NCBI GenBank assembly: GCA_965226865.1
Contig: CBDDEH010000004.1
Coordinates: 1,488,001 to 1,552,000, forward strand
Source: CBDDEH01 sp965226865
GTDB lineage: Bacteria; Chloroflexota; Dehalococcoidia; Lucifugimonadales; JAGWBF01
Direction of reading: 5' to 3'
Length of the DNA stretch: 64,000 nt
The position numbers and the translations under genes were made by a program. The notes beneath the pieces were generated by a model that was given only the letters and a program-made list of their open reading frames with translations, did no database searches and was not told where the DNA came from. Numbering within the stretch: position 1 is the stretch's first letter; the number at the start of each line of letters is the position of its first letter. Below are positions 7,390 through 16,357 of this stretch, piece after piece.

Positions 7390-8994
7390 GTGTTTTTCTT
7401 TCTCTCCATCTTCAGGTCGATAGCCTCCTTTATTCTGGGCCTCGTCGTCTTCTTCGGCCTATTACTCTTCTTTCTGGTTAGCTCGGTCCGCGACAACTTC
7501 CTCTCGGCAGACTTCTACAAGGAACAGCTGTCAGATAACAACGTCTACGAGCGCTTCTACGATGAGGTGCTCCTGGACCCAGAGTTCAAGGACGAGACCG
7601 AAAACCTCCTGGGTGATTTCGATGTACCGCGGGAGGATATCGTCACCGTTGCCCGGGAAATCCTCCCGCCAGACTACTTACAAGACCAGGTGGAGGGAGC
7701 GCTGGACGGAGTCATCGACTACCTAAACAAGGACTCAGACGACCCAGAGGTGTTCATCAATCTGGGGCCGCCTCTGGAAAATGTTAAGCCCGCCCTCTTC
7801 CGATACATGGACAAGCGGATCGACGCCCTCAATAAGATACCCGTCAACGCCTTTGAGGAGCTTCAGCAAGAGGTCGAGGTGCTCTTTCGCACCATGGAAG
7901 AGGGAAAAATTCCGACCGCTATCCCCTCGATCGAGAACCCCGAAGTGCTGGCCACCAGATATGTCGACCAGCAGGTAGCACAGCTAGAAGTGGTAACTGT
8001 TACCACAGACAAGGAATTTGAGGCTGAGCTGAACGATATATACAAGACCCTATCAAGAGGCCAGCTCCCAACGCGAGTGCCTTCCATAGAATCGATTCCA
8101 GCTCCCCTCCGAAACGCGGCTTTTGATGCTGTCCTAGCGGCATTGCGGGAGGACGATACCATACCCGAGGAATCCATACGGGGACTGGAGGAACGAGAGG
8201 ACGAGATCAAGGACCTGCTCGCCCAGGCGGACGTTCAAAGCGCGCTGGCGGTCGCCTCACGCCCGCTAATCGAGCCGGTGGTCGACCTGTTTATCGACGA
8301 TGCCTACGACAGGGCTGTGGAAGAGCTGCGCAAGGACGGGTCCATATCCAAAGAGGCGTTCGACGGGCTCGAAGAGAGAAAAGACGCTATAAAAGAGCAT
8401 CTGGGAAACGGTGATCTCAAAGAGGCGCTGAAGCTGGGCGGTCGGGCACTGGCAACTCCCCTTATCGATGACGCCATCGAAGATATCGTCGAGGAACTGG
8501 ACGATCAGAAGCGCCTCGACATTATAGGTGAGGCAGCCGAGGCCGAGGAGGAAGGTCAGACCAGGGAGGAGTTCCTCGACGGCACCGATACGCTAAGAGA
8601 CGTCATGGACCGTGGGGGTCTGGGCGTTATCGGGGCGATCATCATCATCGTAGTCGGCTCGATTTTGATGGCCATAGTCCAGATACCCAGAATGGCATCC
8701 GGCCTTCGGTGGCCCGGTATGACATTGTTCCTGTCCGGGCTGGTCTTCCTTGTCATAGGACTCGTGGCCAAATCTGTACTGCCTGGCAAGTTCGACAACC
8801 TGTTGGACAGGTCCGATACCGGCGATATTCCACCCACCATGATCAATATCATTACAGACGTGCTGGACTCTGTGGGGCAGGACATTGCCGGAGGGTTCGT
8901 GGGCCCTGCAATCATCGTAATGATAATCGGAGGGGTGCTGCTGGCGGCATCCTTCATCGTGCGCCAGCTACGTATCCCCTTCTTCAGCCGCTAG
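7390..8994 (+). CDS. Large membrane protein with internally repeated extracytoplasmic domain
   Basis: A 534-residue protein. There is one membrane helix at about residues 10-31, a long acidic soluble region of about 370 residues, then three hydrophobic segments near the C-terminus. The soluble part contains two kinds of internal repeat: GKIPTAIPSIEN versus GQLPTRVPSIES, and EESIRGLEEREDEIKDLL versus KEAFDGLEERKDAIKEHL. This suggests duplication of a helical module of about 50-60 residues. I do not recognise a named family. The GTG start follows an extended -10 promoter. It is followed after 18 bases by the zinc-ribbon TPR gene, so the two may be co-transcribed. Confidence 0.75.
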   Translation: MFFFLSIFRSIASFILGLVVFFGLLLFFLVSSVRDNFLSADFYKEQLSDNNVYERFYDEVLLDPEFKDETENLLGDFDVPREDIVTVAREILPPDYLQDQVEGALDGVIDYLNKDSDDPEVFINLGPPLENVKPALFRYMDKRIDALNKIPVNAFEELQQEVEVLFRTMEEGKIPTAIPSIENPEVLATRYVDQQVAQLEVVTVTTDKEFEAELNDIYKTLSRGQLPTRVPSIESIPAPLRNAAFDAVLAALREDDTIPEESIRGLEEREDEIKDLLAQADVQSALAVASRPLIEPVVDLFIDDAYDRAVEELRKDGSISKEAFDGLEERKDAIKEHLGNGDLKEALKLGGRALATPLIDDAIEDIVEELDDQKRLDIIGEAAEAEEEGQTREEFLDGTDTLRDVMDRGGLGVIGAIIIIVVGSILMAIVQIPRMASGLRWPGMTLFLSGLVFLVIGLVAKSVLPGKFDNLLDRSDTGDIPPTMINIITDVLDSVGQDIAGGFVGPAIIVMIIGGVLLAASFIVRQLRIPFFSR

Positions 8995-9012
8995 CCGGAT
9001 AAAGTACCCGTC

Positions 9013-9786
9013 ATGCAGAATTGCCCGAACTGCCAGGCAGAAAACGACAAGAACGCCGGTGCCTGCTTTCTTTGCGGCGAGCCCCTCAAGAAGGGTCTGT
9101 TCAAAAAGCTTTTCGGCGGCGGAGACAAGGCCCAGACCCAAACCACCAAATCGTATGACATCTCCGTAGAGATCGAAAGCAGACCGGAACCCGAAGAGGC
9201 CTTCCCGACGCAGGAAACCCAGGAGGCCGAACCCGCCGACGCCAAAGCCCTCAAAGAGCTGGGAACCGAGTACTTCCGTAAGGGGCAGTTTCGACAAGCC
9301 TTAGATGCCCTCACCGATGCCATAAATATGGACCCCCAATATACGGACGCCTACTACAACAGAGGGCTCTGTAATCTCAATTTGGCCAGATACGAGGACG
9401 CCGTGGAGGACTTCGACGCGGCCATCCGTCTTAACCCAGAGGATGCCGAGGCCTACGCCAACCTTGGGGCGACCCGCCTCAGGCTAGGGGCGGCCGAGCA
9501 GGCACTTCGCGACTACGGAGAGGCCTCCCGTTTGGAGCCCGAGAACGCCTCGCATGTCAATGGTCGGGGTGCCGCCAACTTCGACCTCGGGAGATTCCAG
9601 GAGGCTGTACAAGACTTTTCGCAAGCCATGCAGCTTAGCCCACAAGACCCGTACGCATACAGTAACCGGGCCTTTAGCTATATCCGTCTGGGTAAGCACG
9701 CGGAGGCTGAGGAAGACGTGAAGCGCGCGGCAGAACTGGGCATGGACACTTCGGAAGTCATGGAGGAACTGCACCGCCGCCGCTGA
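9013..9786 (+). CDS. Zinc-ribbon plus TPR protein
   Basis: A 257-residue cytoplasmic protein. Residues 4-22 form a zinc ribbon (CPNC...CFLC), residues 25-75 are a linker with a Lys/Phe/Gly-rich patch, and residues 78-250 hold about five TPR repeats (EYFRKGQFRQALDALTDAIN; YYNRGLCNLNLARYEDAVED; and so on). It is likely a scaffold for protein-protein contacts. Its C-terminal pattern (EEDVKRAAELGMD) echoes the TPR lipoproteins at 3217 and 38328 (QRDIDKAVELGID, NAQRAVELGFD), indicating a common ancestor. No regulatory site of its own is seen. Confidence 0.8.
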   Translation: MQNCPNCQAENDKNAGACFLCGEPLKKGLFKKLFGGGDKAQTQTTKSYDISVEIESRPEPEEAFPTQETQEAEPADAKALKELGTEYFRKGQFRQALDALTDAINMDPQYTDAYYNRGLCNLNLARYEDAVEDFDAAIRLNPEDAEAYANLGATRLRLGAAEQALRDYGEASRLEPENASHVNGRGAANFDLGRFQEAVQDFSQAMQLSPQDPYAYSNRAFSYIRLGKHAEAEEDVKRAAELGMDTSEVMEELHRRR

Positions 9787-9825
9787 CCCTTCCAGGGGCC
9801 CTCAGCCCTCTTACCTCCCACCGCC

Positions 9826-9857
9826 CGCTCGTGGTGAGCCAGTCGAACCAGAGCGGG
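9826..9857. repeat. Dispersed repeat, partial and diverged
   Basis: CGCTCGTGGTGAGCCAGTCG-AACCAGAGCGGG is a diverged, reverse-oriented half of the 6711-type repeat. Confidence 0.45.
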
Positions 9858-10038
9858 CTGCCTTCCACACTCTTGTCATTCGCTGTGCTAGATAACAACA
9901 ACGCCGACTGGATACTACAGGGTGTCAAACTTATTTCGACCATCCCCTGACATAAGATCAGGGGACGCCCCCCTGCACCCCCAGAGCTGTGGTGATATGT
10001 CTGCCCCGGACTTCCTGCACTCCGGAGTCTTTTCAGTC

Positions 10039-10092
10039 CGCTCACCCTGAGCTTGTCGAAGGGGAGCGGTCAGCGCCTCATGGTTCGACAGG
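10039..10092. repeat. Dispersed repeat, 3' truncated
   Basis: CGCTCACCCTGAGCTTGTCG...CTCATGGTTCGACAGGC matches the 6711-6782 member until base 10092, where it stops abruptly. The 9787-10302 interval otherwise contains only a short CCCCTGA/TCAGGGG hairpin (about 9944-9964). Confidence 0.6.
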
Positions 10093-10302
10093 CGGAGTAC
10101 TATCGCCTCGCATTGTGAAGCTATAATCCGCGGGTATCGGCACCATAGCTCTGATGTTCCCACATATAATCCCACACACACGATTGGATACTATGGGCTT
10201 ACTTGGGACTATCCTGCCTTGAGGTCTTAGAGCCCTATTTCCGGGCCAAATACGGGATTCACCTCTGATTTCTCGGGGCTCAAGGTGATGCTCCTATACA
10301 TG

Positions 10303-10967
10303 TCAAGTCGGTGAGGTGGCCAGGTTCCCGCACCCCATGTCCCTCAGGATGGCGTAGACCTGGCGTGCGACATATCGCTTGAGGCAACGGATGACCTCGG
10401 GCTTGGTCATTCCTTCTCTCAAACGACGGGCCATATAGTCCTTGGTTGGCTCATGGCCGTCTCTGCGGTGAGGCGCAACAACTCGTTATTGACTCCTTCG
10501 ATTTCAGGGGTGAGTTGACCGTGGCGACGGGCCAATAGCCGAAGGGAGTACTTCGCGGCCCCTGTCGGTGTCGCCAGATCACCGGGACGAAACCTGGCAC
10601 AGCGGGCAACTAGCCGGGAGACGTCGAGACCGACCAACTCGTGTCTCAGCTCCGAAGGTGCAGTGACGATAAAGGCCTTCATCTGGTTCACGGCCTGGGT
10701 GCGGGCTTTGATGGCGGAGTCCTTGACGATCTTTAGCATCCGGACCATCTCCACCCTGTCGACGCCCGATTTGGGATGGTCCCTGGCCACTCCCGCAAGG
10801 ACAGAGCGTGCCGCCATCTCGGCATCCACAGGATCGCTCTTGCCCATCTTACGACGTGTGGACCTGTCCGGCCGGTTGACCTCGATAACGGTCTGGCCAA
10901 GACTGGCAAGAAACCTTGCCAGTCCGGCTCCGTAAGAGCCGGTACCTTCGATTCCGAAGGCAATCAC
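10303..10967 (-). pseudogene. IS110-family transposase remnant
   Basis: The N-terminal part contains GIEGTGSYGAGLARFLA and GKSDPVDAEMAARSVLAG, hallmarks of the DEDD domain of IS110-type (DEDD_Tnp_IS110) transposases. The C-terminal tail HEPTKDYMARRLREGMTK...ARQVYAILRDMG follows in another frame and ends at TGA 10303-10305. The first residues of the protein and the whole middle (transposase_20 region) are missing, so this is an internally deleted remnant. No terminal repeats were found. Confidence 0.8.
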
Positions 10968-11216
10968 CTCGCCTAGGCCGGACGCCCAGCAATGGCGTTC
11001 TCTACAGGCTTGCCAGGACGTATGAAGCTCAACTTTATACCCCTCCTATATGCCCACCCAACTGGACGAAATCAAGAGCCTTCACTCTCTGGACTCAATA
11101 GCTACGGAAACGTACGGTACTCATGGGCGGTTGACCTATAGAGAAGACTGACAGTGACAACACTTGAGGACCCGCTCAGGCCGGAGGGCTGATGTCCCCG
11201 CCAACGGGTCGCGTCG

Positions 11217-11493
11217 CTACTCCGCCTTTCGGTAGTCCTCGGTGGCCTCAGTAAGCATTACCTCGACCCCCCGGGGAACCGTCGATGCCAAATGCATGAT
11301 GTGCCACCCCCCCCCCCCCCCCCCCCCCGAAGGGAACCGAACCTTTGCGCCACTCCATCACACGGTCATCATCGGCGCTGAGTCGCTCGGCGAATTCTTC
11401 CCACGACAGGCCGGCAAGCTCCCTGAGCCGCTCGCCGAAATCTTTCGGGAAGAGCTCCGGCTAAGAGTCCTCTATCTGCTTACTTGCTTCCAT
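11217..11493 (-). pseudogene. HTH-like protein, broken by TAG and a poly-G run
   Basis: ATG 11493 lies behind GGGAGG. The frame reads MEASKQIEDS, an in-frame TAG (11461-11463), then PELFPKDFGERLRELAGLSW and EEFAERLSADDDRVMEWRKG, which fits a small XRE-type helix-turn-helix. At 11307-11328 there is a run of 22 C (G on the coding strand). After the run the frame ends VMLTEATEDYRKAE-stop. The total length is not a multiple of three, so the homopolymer also shifts the frame. Identification as an HTH protein rests on the helix pattern only. Confidence 0.5.
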
Positions 11494-11818
11494 AGTCCTA
11501 CCTCCCCATTCTGCTTCTTCTTTGGACTACGTCCGGGGGCCTGAGTGGACAGTAGACGGTACCATCTTCGAGATGTGGCTGGGGCTCCCGCCTCGGCCTG
11601 AATGATCGGTTCGAGTCTTCTCAGGTGGTCTCATAAGGGCGCTTATATGTGAGCGCCCCTATAGGACCCTACCGGATTGTTGGTGAACCAAGCCCTTCCG
11701 TGTCCCGCTATGGCCATGGCGATCCCCAGCTCTATTCGCTGTCCGAGATATGATGCCCGGATGTCGTTCCCGTCGTGGCCTATGGTACTGAAAACCCGGC
11801 TGCTCTTATAATCATAGT
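11494..11818. other. Intergenic stretch with hairpin and a minus-strand coding fragment
   Basis: It contains the hairpin GGGCGCT-N8-AGCGCCC (11637-11658) without a T tract. On the minus strand about 11640-11790 reads as protein-like sequence (GHDGNDIRASYLGQRIELG, AMAIAGHGRAWFTNNPVGS) without a start codon, so it may be the tail of a lost gene. Nothing else is supported. Confidence 0.35.
11807..11812 (+). promoter_or_regulatory. -10 element placed for a leaderless transcript
   Basis: TATAAT ends only six bases before the ATG at 11819, and no Shine-Dalgarno sequence lies between. Transcription starting about seven bases after the hexamer would begin at or next to the A of the start codon. No good -35 is visible. 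Confidence 0.45.
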
Positions 11819-12922
11819 ATGGCTACACCAAGCAAACGCACGTTGTCACCCTACGGTTCGGCGCGCGACCTGCCGTCCTACCAGGAGATTGACCGTCAGA
11901 TTCAGGGCGGTAAACTGCTGACTCGATTTATAGCGCGGAATCAGCGCTCAGAGTTCCTCGAAATTGAACGTCAATTGAATCACCTCGTGGCTGTTGTCGA
12001 CCGCTTCTACGACAGGCTCGGTCCTCTGAACTGGATATTTCACGAATTGCTGCCCCTATCAAACGTTGAGGCGATCCTCGACCAGACGACCACTCCCGAA
12101 GAGGCTGAACAGGGACTTATTGAGATTTATCGAGAGACAGACAAATTAGCCTTCTGGACTCGCTGGCTTTACGGTGTCGAAGGGCTCCGAGAGCGCTCCC
12201 ATCAGATCGAGCGAGCTCGCGAGCACTACTTCGCAGACCAGTTCGACAGCGCAGCACTCCACCTCATTGCAGTGATGGACGGTTTCGTTAACGACTTCGA
12301 ACCGGACAGAAGGCGCGGCCTTGCCTCTCGAGACCCCGACGACATGACTGCCTGGGACAGCGTGGTTGGTCACCACTTGGGGCTTACGAATGTGCTGAAG
12401 GCATATGACAAGACTATCAAGAAGCGGGTCGACGAGGAGGTTTACGAGTTGCACCGCCATGGGATAGTCCACGGCTCGATCACGCAATACGACAATGTGG
12501 CCGTTGCCACCAAAGCCTGGAACATGCTGTTCGCAGTTGTCGACTGGGCGACGGCTACCAAGAAGATCCGCCAGCCGGAGCCTCCCAAGACCTCGTTCCG
12601 GGAGGTAATTCGACAGATGGGCACGAACAGGAAAATCAAGAAGGAGTTGGAGACCTGGAAACCAAGCCGTCTGTCAGTTTCCGATGTCAGCTTCGAAGAC
12701 CACGAGATATACGCACTAACCGTTCAGTTCTTGACCGGATGGCGTGAGTGCAACTTCGGTGCTCTTGCGCGCCTACCGAGTAGGCGGCTCGACAAACGAG
12801 AGACAACGCTCGGACAAATGGCTGGGCGACTTCGCGGTGTCTTCAAGGGCTTTACCTTATCAGAGTTTCAAGTCACCGAACTGGAGAACACCGCGCCAGC
12901 CATTTGGCTATCGAGGGGCTAG
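11819..12922 (+). CDS. HEPN-like domain protein (possible in-frame TAG before a C-terminal extension)
   Basis: A 367-residue protein. The central helical part contains LHRHGIVHGS (about residues 216-225), matching the R-x4-H signature of HEPN RNase-type domains, preceded by a long helical region (HLIAVMDGFVNDF). The gene ends at TAG 12920-12922, but the same frame continues 46 codons (ATVNDSPGTFECRWTLEEAD...WRLVFCDPTVWRR) to TAG 13061-13063 with protein-like composition. The TAG may therefore be a nonsense mutation of CAG. HEPN proteins often act in toxin-antitoxin or abortive-infection systems, and another HEPN gene lies at 13245. Exact role unknown. Confidence 0.6.
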   Translation: MATPSKRTLSPYGSARDLPSYQEIDRQIQGGKLLTRFIARNQRSEFLEIERQLNHLVAVVDRFYDRLGPLNWIFHELLPLSNVEAILDQTTTPEEAEQGLIEIYRETDKLAFWTRWLYGVEGLRERSHQIERAREHYFADQFDSAALHLIAVMDGFVNDFEPDRRRGLASRDPDDMTAWDSVVGHHLGLTNVLKAYDKTIKKRVDEEVYELHRHGIVHGSITQYDNVAVATKAWNMLFAVVDWATATKKIRQPEPPKTSFREVIRQMGTNRKIKKELETWKPSRLSVSDVSFEDHEIYALTVQFLTGWRECNFGALARLPSRRLDKRETTLGQMAGRLRGVFKGFTLSEFQVTELENTAPAIWLSRG

Positions 12923-13084
12923 GCGACCGTGAACGACTCACCGGGTACCTTTGAGTGCCGCTGGACCTTGGAGGAGGCTGACGGCGGCTTCGGGTACGGC
13001 TCCGACTCTGCGCTCTGGCGCCTCGTATTCTGCGACCCCACCGTATGGCGGCGAAGCGAATAGCTGAAGGACTCGGACTCGAAA

Positions 13085-13240
13085 GTGGACCTGCTCTACA
13101 AATACGTTTCCGCGGAGCGTGCCCTGACCTGCCTGCCGGAGATCGGTGATGGGACGCTGAGGGCAACCCAGCCATCGGCCCTGAATGATCCGTTCGAGTC
13201 TGTGACGGCGGCAATCGGCATTCATGAAATCAGGAAGTGT
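13085..13240 (+). pseudogene. DUF2971 N-terminal fragment
   Basis: Starts at GTG 13085 and reads DLLYKYVSAERALTCLPEIG and TLRATQPSALNDPFES, which matches the opening of DUF2971 proteins (frequent in accessory and defence loci). After about 40 residues the similarity stops and the frame runs into the start of the next gene. The remaining 200 or so residues are absent, so this is a truncated remnant. Confidence 0.55.
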
Positions 13241-13244
13241 GGCA

Positions 13245-14744
13245 ATGAAAAAGCTCCAAGACTTAGCTATTGCAATCGACGCTGCTTCCGATGCAGGTGA
13301 CGAAGAAGCATTACGACAACTGGGTAAGGAATGTGAAGAATCGTTGGATGGAGCCACAGGGGAAGACCGTGTATTCCTTTTCTATTGCCAGGCCAATACG
13401 TACAGTGCGATAGTTACGGCCAAGACGGCTGACCCAGCCAAGCTATGGGACTGGGAACTGCCTGATGCCGTTCAGAACATCCTCTTGCTCCGTCGGGCAA
13501 TTGCCGAACCGTCCTTCGGGACTATCGATCAAATCCGCGCTTGCCAGATTCGAACTAACCTTGCGAATCGTTTGAACGCTTTGGGGCGCCCAGTGGCGGC
13601 CAATGAGCAATGGCTTAAGGTGTTGGAGACGGAGCCGCGCTTTGCCAAAGCCCTTGCTAATCGTGCCCAGGCGATTGCCCTCTATGCTACGACCCTGTAC
13701 GACAGGGGGCACGAAGTCTGCCTGCTGGCCGCAGCACGAACTCTGTTCGATGCCACGCTAAGTATGGACGCCTTGTGGGAGAGCGGAGACCGGGACACAT
13801 TTGCGCCGAGTTTGACTGCCCGACGAGACAGCATCCAGGCGCATCTGATTGACGTGGCCTACGATGAGGACTTCGATTTCAATCAGTTCCCCTTGGGAGC
13901 TACGGAAGAAGAACGCTCTTACCGCTGGTGGTGTTTGCAGGAGCGTTTGTTTCTAAATCCACTCAATGACCAGTTCACAGAGAGCGTGGCGGCGGCAGAT
14001 GTGCTTCACTTGCCGGACCATACGTACAATACAGGAGAACCGCCTCGATTTCCTGCATACTACAACCTGCTAAAACAGGAATACGTAAGCGCCCGGTACC
14101 GACTCTTCCACGTGATTCACCGACACGATCCAGGATTCATAATGCGTGACGTGCTCATGCTAGATAGCGGTGAACGCCAGACTCTGGGGCACTATACCGA
14201 AGACCTCAAGTCGGCTTTTCAATCAGCATATTCACTGTTCGACAAGGTCGGGCTTTTTCTGAACGACTATTTCGAAGTCGGGCTGACGCCAAGTAAGGTG
14301 AACTTTCGTAAAGTGTGGTCTCGCAAAGCCAGCGGCAATACCTTCGAGCTTCGGCCAACGTTCAGGGATCGACCCAACGGGCCTCTACGCGGCATGTACT
14401 TTCTGTCCAAAGATCTCTACGACAGGGACTTTCTGGAGTTTTCAGAACCAGACGCCGTTGACCTCGCTGCATTGCGACACCAGACCGAGCACCGCTTCCT
14501 CAGCTTCCAAGAGTCTGAGTACGGCCCAAGCAGCGACACTCACCGGATGATATCAATTACAGGCTTCGAGGGAAGAACTCTCCGCCTTCTGAAGATGGCC
14601 CGCGAGGCTCTGATCTACCTGTCCCTTGCCATGCACAGGGAAGAGACCTTACGGGTGGAAGCATCTCAGGACGACGCTGGGATTAAGGGCTCGCTTGTAC
14701 CAGACCAAGTTGAATCCTTCCAGCGACCCTGGACGTCGAGCTGA
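13245..14744 (+). CDS. LA2681-like HEPN domain protein
   Basis: A 499-residue protein from ATG 13245, chosen over ATG 13224 because AGGA lies nine bases upstream. The N-terminal half is TPR-like (CQIRTNLANRLNALGRPVAA). The C-terminal half has the features I associate with the LA2681-type HEPN family: DFNQFPLGATEEERSYRWWC, FLNPLN, VLHLPDHTYNTGEPPRFP, and a late RHQTEHRF that supplies R-x4-H. These proteins are linked to conflict systems, probably as RNA-acting effectors. It sits directly after a truncated DUF2971 gene and near another HEPN protein, consistent with a defence island. Confidence 0.75.
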   Translation: MKKLQDLAIAIDAASDAGDEEALRQLGKECEESLDGATGEDRVFLFYCQANTYSAIVTAKTADPAKLWDWELPDAVQNILLLRRAIAEPSFGTIDQIRACQIRTNLANRLNALGRPVAANEQWLKVLETEPRFAKALANRAQAIALYATTLYDRGHEVCLLAAARTLFDATLSMDALWESGDRDTFAPSLTARRDSIQAHLIDVAYDEDFDFNQFPLGATEEERSYRWWCLQERLFLNPLNDQFTESVAAADVLHLPDHTYNTGEPPRFPAYYNLLKQEYVSARYRLFHVIHRHDPGFIMRDVLMLDSGERQTLGHYTEDLKSAFQSAYSLFDKVGLFLNDYFEVGLTPSKVNFRKVWSRKASGNTFELRPTFRDRPNGPLRGMYFLSKDLYDRDFLEFSEPDAVDLAALRHQTEHRFLSFQESEYGPSSDTHRMISITGFEGRTLRLLKMAREALIYLSLAMHREETLRVEASQDDAGIKGSLVPDQVESFQRPWTSS

Positions 14745-14842
14745 TGTAGGACGGCCCCTCGAATGGCGCGCGTTGGCGCGGCCATGGTGAACCCGGCGAT
14801 GGTCTCTGCCCTGCGATAGGAGTCATATGGCGGGTATGTCAA

Positions 14843-15934
14843 TTATGATTCGCTCCCACATTGGGCGGCATCTGGACTCCGCGATTCCGCTTCTAATGCT
14901 TCCAATTCCCTATGGGCTTGAAGGAATGCTTCGCCAATCTCATCCACTAACTTTAGAAGGATGTTGGAGATGACTATGTTGTCGAGGGTGGGCTTGGTTG
15001 CCAGAAGCACCGTGGTAATCTGATTGAGTGAGATCGCCGTCGAGTGTCCGGGATCAGCTAGTCCCGCATTGCTAGGACCAGCAAGGAGAATCTCGCCAGG
15101 TCGTAGACTTGAGCCTAGCCTGTAATAGGCGCCGTGCGCATTGGCATGCACATTGTCGCTTGCCATCCCGTAGTAGGGCCTCCAGTGTTCCAGGTCAACA
15201 GACTCTTCAATGTCCGCAATGGTCGGTTGCTTCTTTCCCAGTGTTGATGCGGCCCAACCATAGTCTTTCTTGAATGGTGTGCCAAACCTCGCTACGAGTT
15301 TGTCGCGCTCTGCCTTGATTTCCTCGAACTCCTTCTGTGAAATAGGTTCTTCCTGTATGGCCTTCGCGTGCCTTCTGTGCTTGAGCGCTAGTTTGTATCG
15401 TTGCACATAGTCGTGAAGCAGGTACCTTTCTGCTACTGTCCGGCCTGTCTCACCGATAAAGAGGGCAACCACCGCAATCTCGTGAAGAGCCCTCCATCGA
15501 GCGTGAGCATCGTCGGAATAGCCTGAACGCAGCAGAACAAGCGTCGCTGAGGCGACTTGGCAACCCCGGGCATGCAATAGGGTGAGTGCCTTGAACACAG
15601 CGTCATTTGAACGTGCGGCTTCATCCCTAAAGGTCTTGTTGAACTCATCTCCAGCTTCCGTGGCGAGCGAGATGAACAAGTCGAGGAGCTTTAGAGGCTT
15701 TCCCCAGTGTTTCCTAAGTCGTTCTTCGAATTGCTGCTGATATTCCCACTTCTCCTTCAATCCAGCCGCTGCATCGTCCTTAATCTTCGCTAGCATAGAC
15801 TCGGCAGTAGACTTGGCGATGTCAGGAATCGTCTCGGCAATTGCAGCCTTCAAATTATCTAGACTGCCCACCGAGTCTTCCTCGGCCAGAATCTCCATCA
15901 GCGAAGCTTCCAACGTTTCTTGGAGTATCTTCAT
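14843..15934 (-). CDS. DUF5677-family protein
   Basis: A 363-residue helical protein. Residues 120-180 (LLHARGCQVASATLVLLRSG, HARWRALHEIAVVALFI) match the core of DUF5677, a family of unknown function found in accessory loci. The DNVHANAHG motif near residue 275 could bind metal. Start chosen at ATG 15934 because AAAGGA lies about ten bases upstream; a TTG seven codons earlier is the alternative. The excisionase-like HTH gene lies upstream on the same strand with a 128-base gap. Confidence 0.7.
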   Translation of the reverse strand: MKILQETLEASLMEILAEEDSVGSLDNLKAAIAETIPDIAKSTAESMLAKIKDDAAAGLKEKWEYQQQFEERLRKHWGKPLKLLDLFISLATEAGDEFNKTFRDEAARSNDAVFKALTLLHARGCQVASATLVLLRSGYSDDAHARWRALHEIAVVALFIGETGRTVAERYLLHDYVQRYKLALKHRRHAKAIQEEPISQKEFEEIKAERDKLVARFGTPFKKDYGWAASTLGKKQPTIADIEESVDLEHWRPYYGMASDNVHANAHGAYYRLGSSLRPGEILLAGPSNAGLADPGHSTAISLNQITTVLLATKPTLDNIVISNILLKLVDEIGEAFLQAHRELEALEAESRSPDAAQCGSES

Positions 15935-16062
15935 AGGCTTGCATTCCTTTGCCAATCGCGTAGAGCAGTGATCAACTCTTCACCGCCGAGGATGGGGCTG
16001 GTGAATTCCTCGGTGGATGGAATCTTCGGGTTGTGTTACCCCTCGTGTCTCCTCAAATTCGC

Positions 16063-16260
16063 TCACAGCAATCTCCTCGCCCTGCCGCGCCTCCCGTCAT
16101 AGGTGCCGGCAAACACTTGGAGCTGGATTAGGTCCATGATCCACTTGTTGCCGAACTTGGTGGCTGTGAGTTTGCCCTCACGTATCAGACGCTTCACCGT
16201 CTCGGGGTGAACGTCCAGAATCTTGGACGCCTCGATGACGTCGACGTAGTTCTCAAGCAT
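16063..16260 (-). CDS. Excisionase-type helix-turn-helix protein
   Basis: A 65-residue protein: VDVIEASKILDVHPETVKRL then IREGKLTATKFGNKWIM, the classic MerR-type/excisionase HTH with its wing. Such proteins control excision of elements or act as small repressors. A near-perfect palindrome (16279-16295) lies 19 bases upstream, between this gene and the divergent gene at 16358, so autoregulation is likely. Confidence 0.75.
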   Translation of the reverse strand: MLENYVDVIEASKILDVHPETVKRLIREGKLTATKFGNKWIMDLIQLQVFAGTYDGRRGRARRLL

Positions 16261-16278
16261 AGGGCCTACCCTGTATAA

Positions 16279-16295
16279 TTGTTGTAGTACGACAA
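16279..16295. promoter_or_regulatory. Palindromic operator candidate
   Basis: TTGTTGTA-G-TACGACAA matches its reverse complement at 7 of 8 positions per arm. Its placement just upstream of the HTH gene suggests binding by that protein. Confidence 0.45.
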
Positions 16296-16357
16296 TATCA
16301 TACCACCAAGAGGTCGCGAACTACACGCAGGGACCTCGGCTGACCGCTCTGACAGCG

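Noticed and set aside
11242..11544. Plus-strand open frame with a polyproline stretch
   Set aside because: The polyproline comes only from the 22-C run; the protein-like signal is on the minus strand.
11637..11658. Terminator at 11637-11658
   Set aside because: The 7-base stem lacks a T tract on either strand; kept only as a hairpin inside the intergenic entry.
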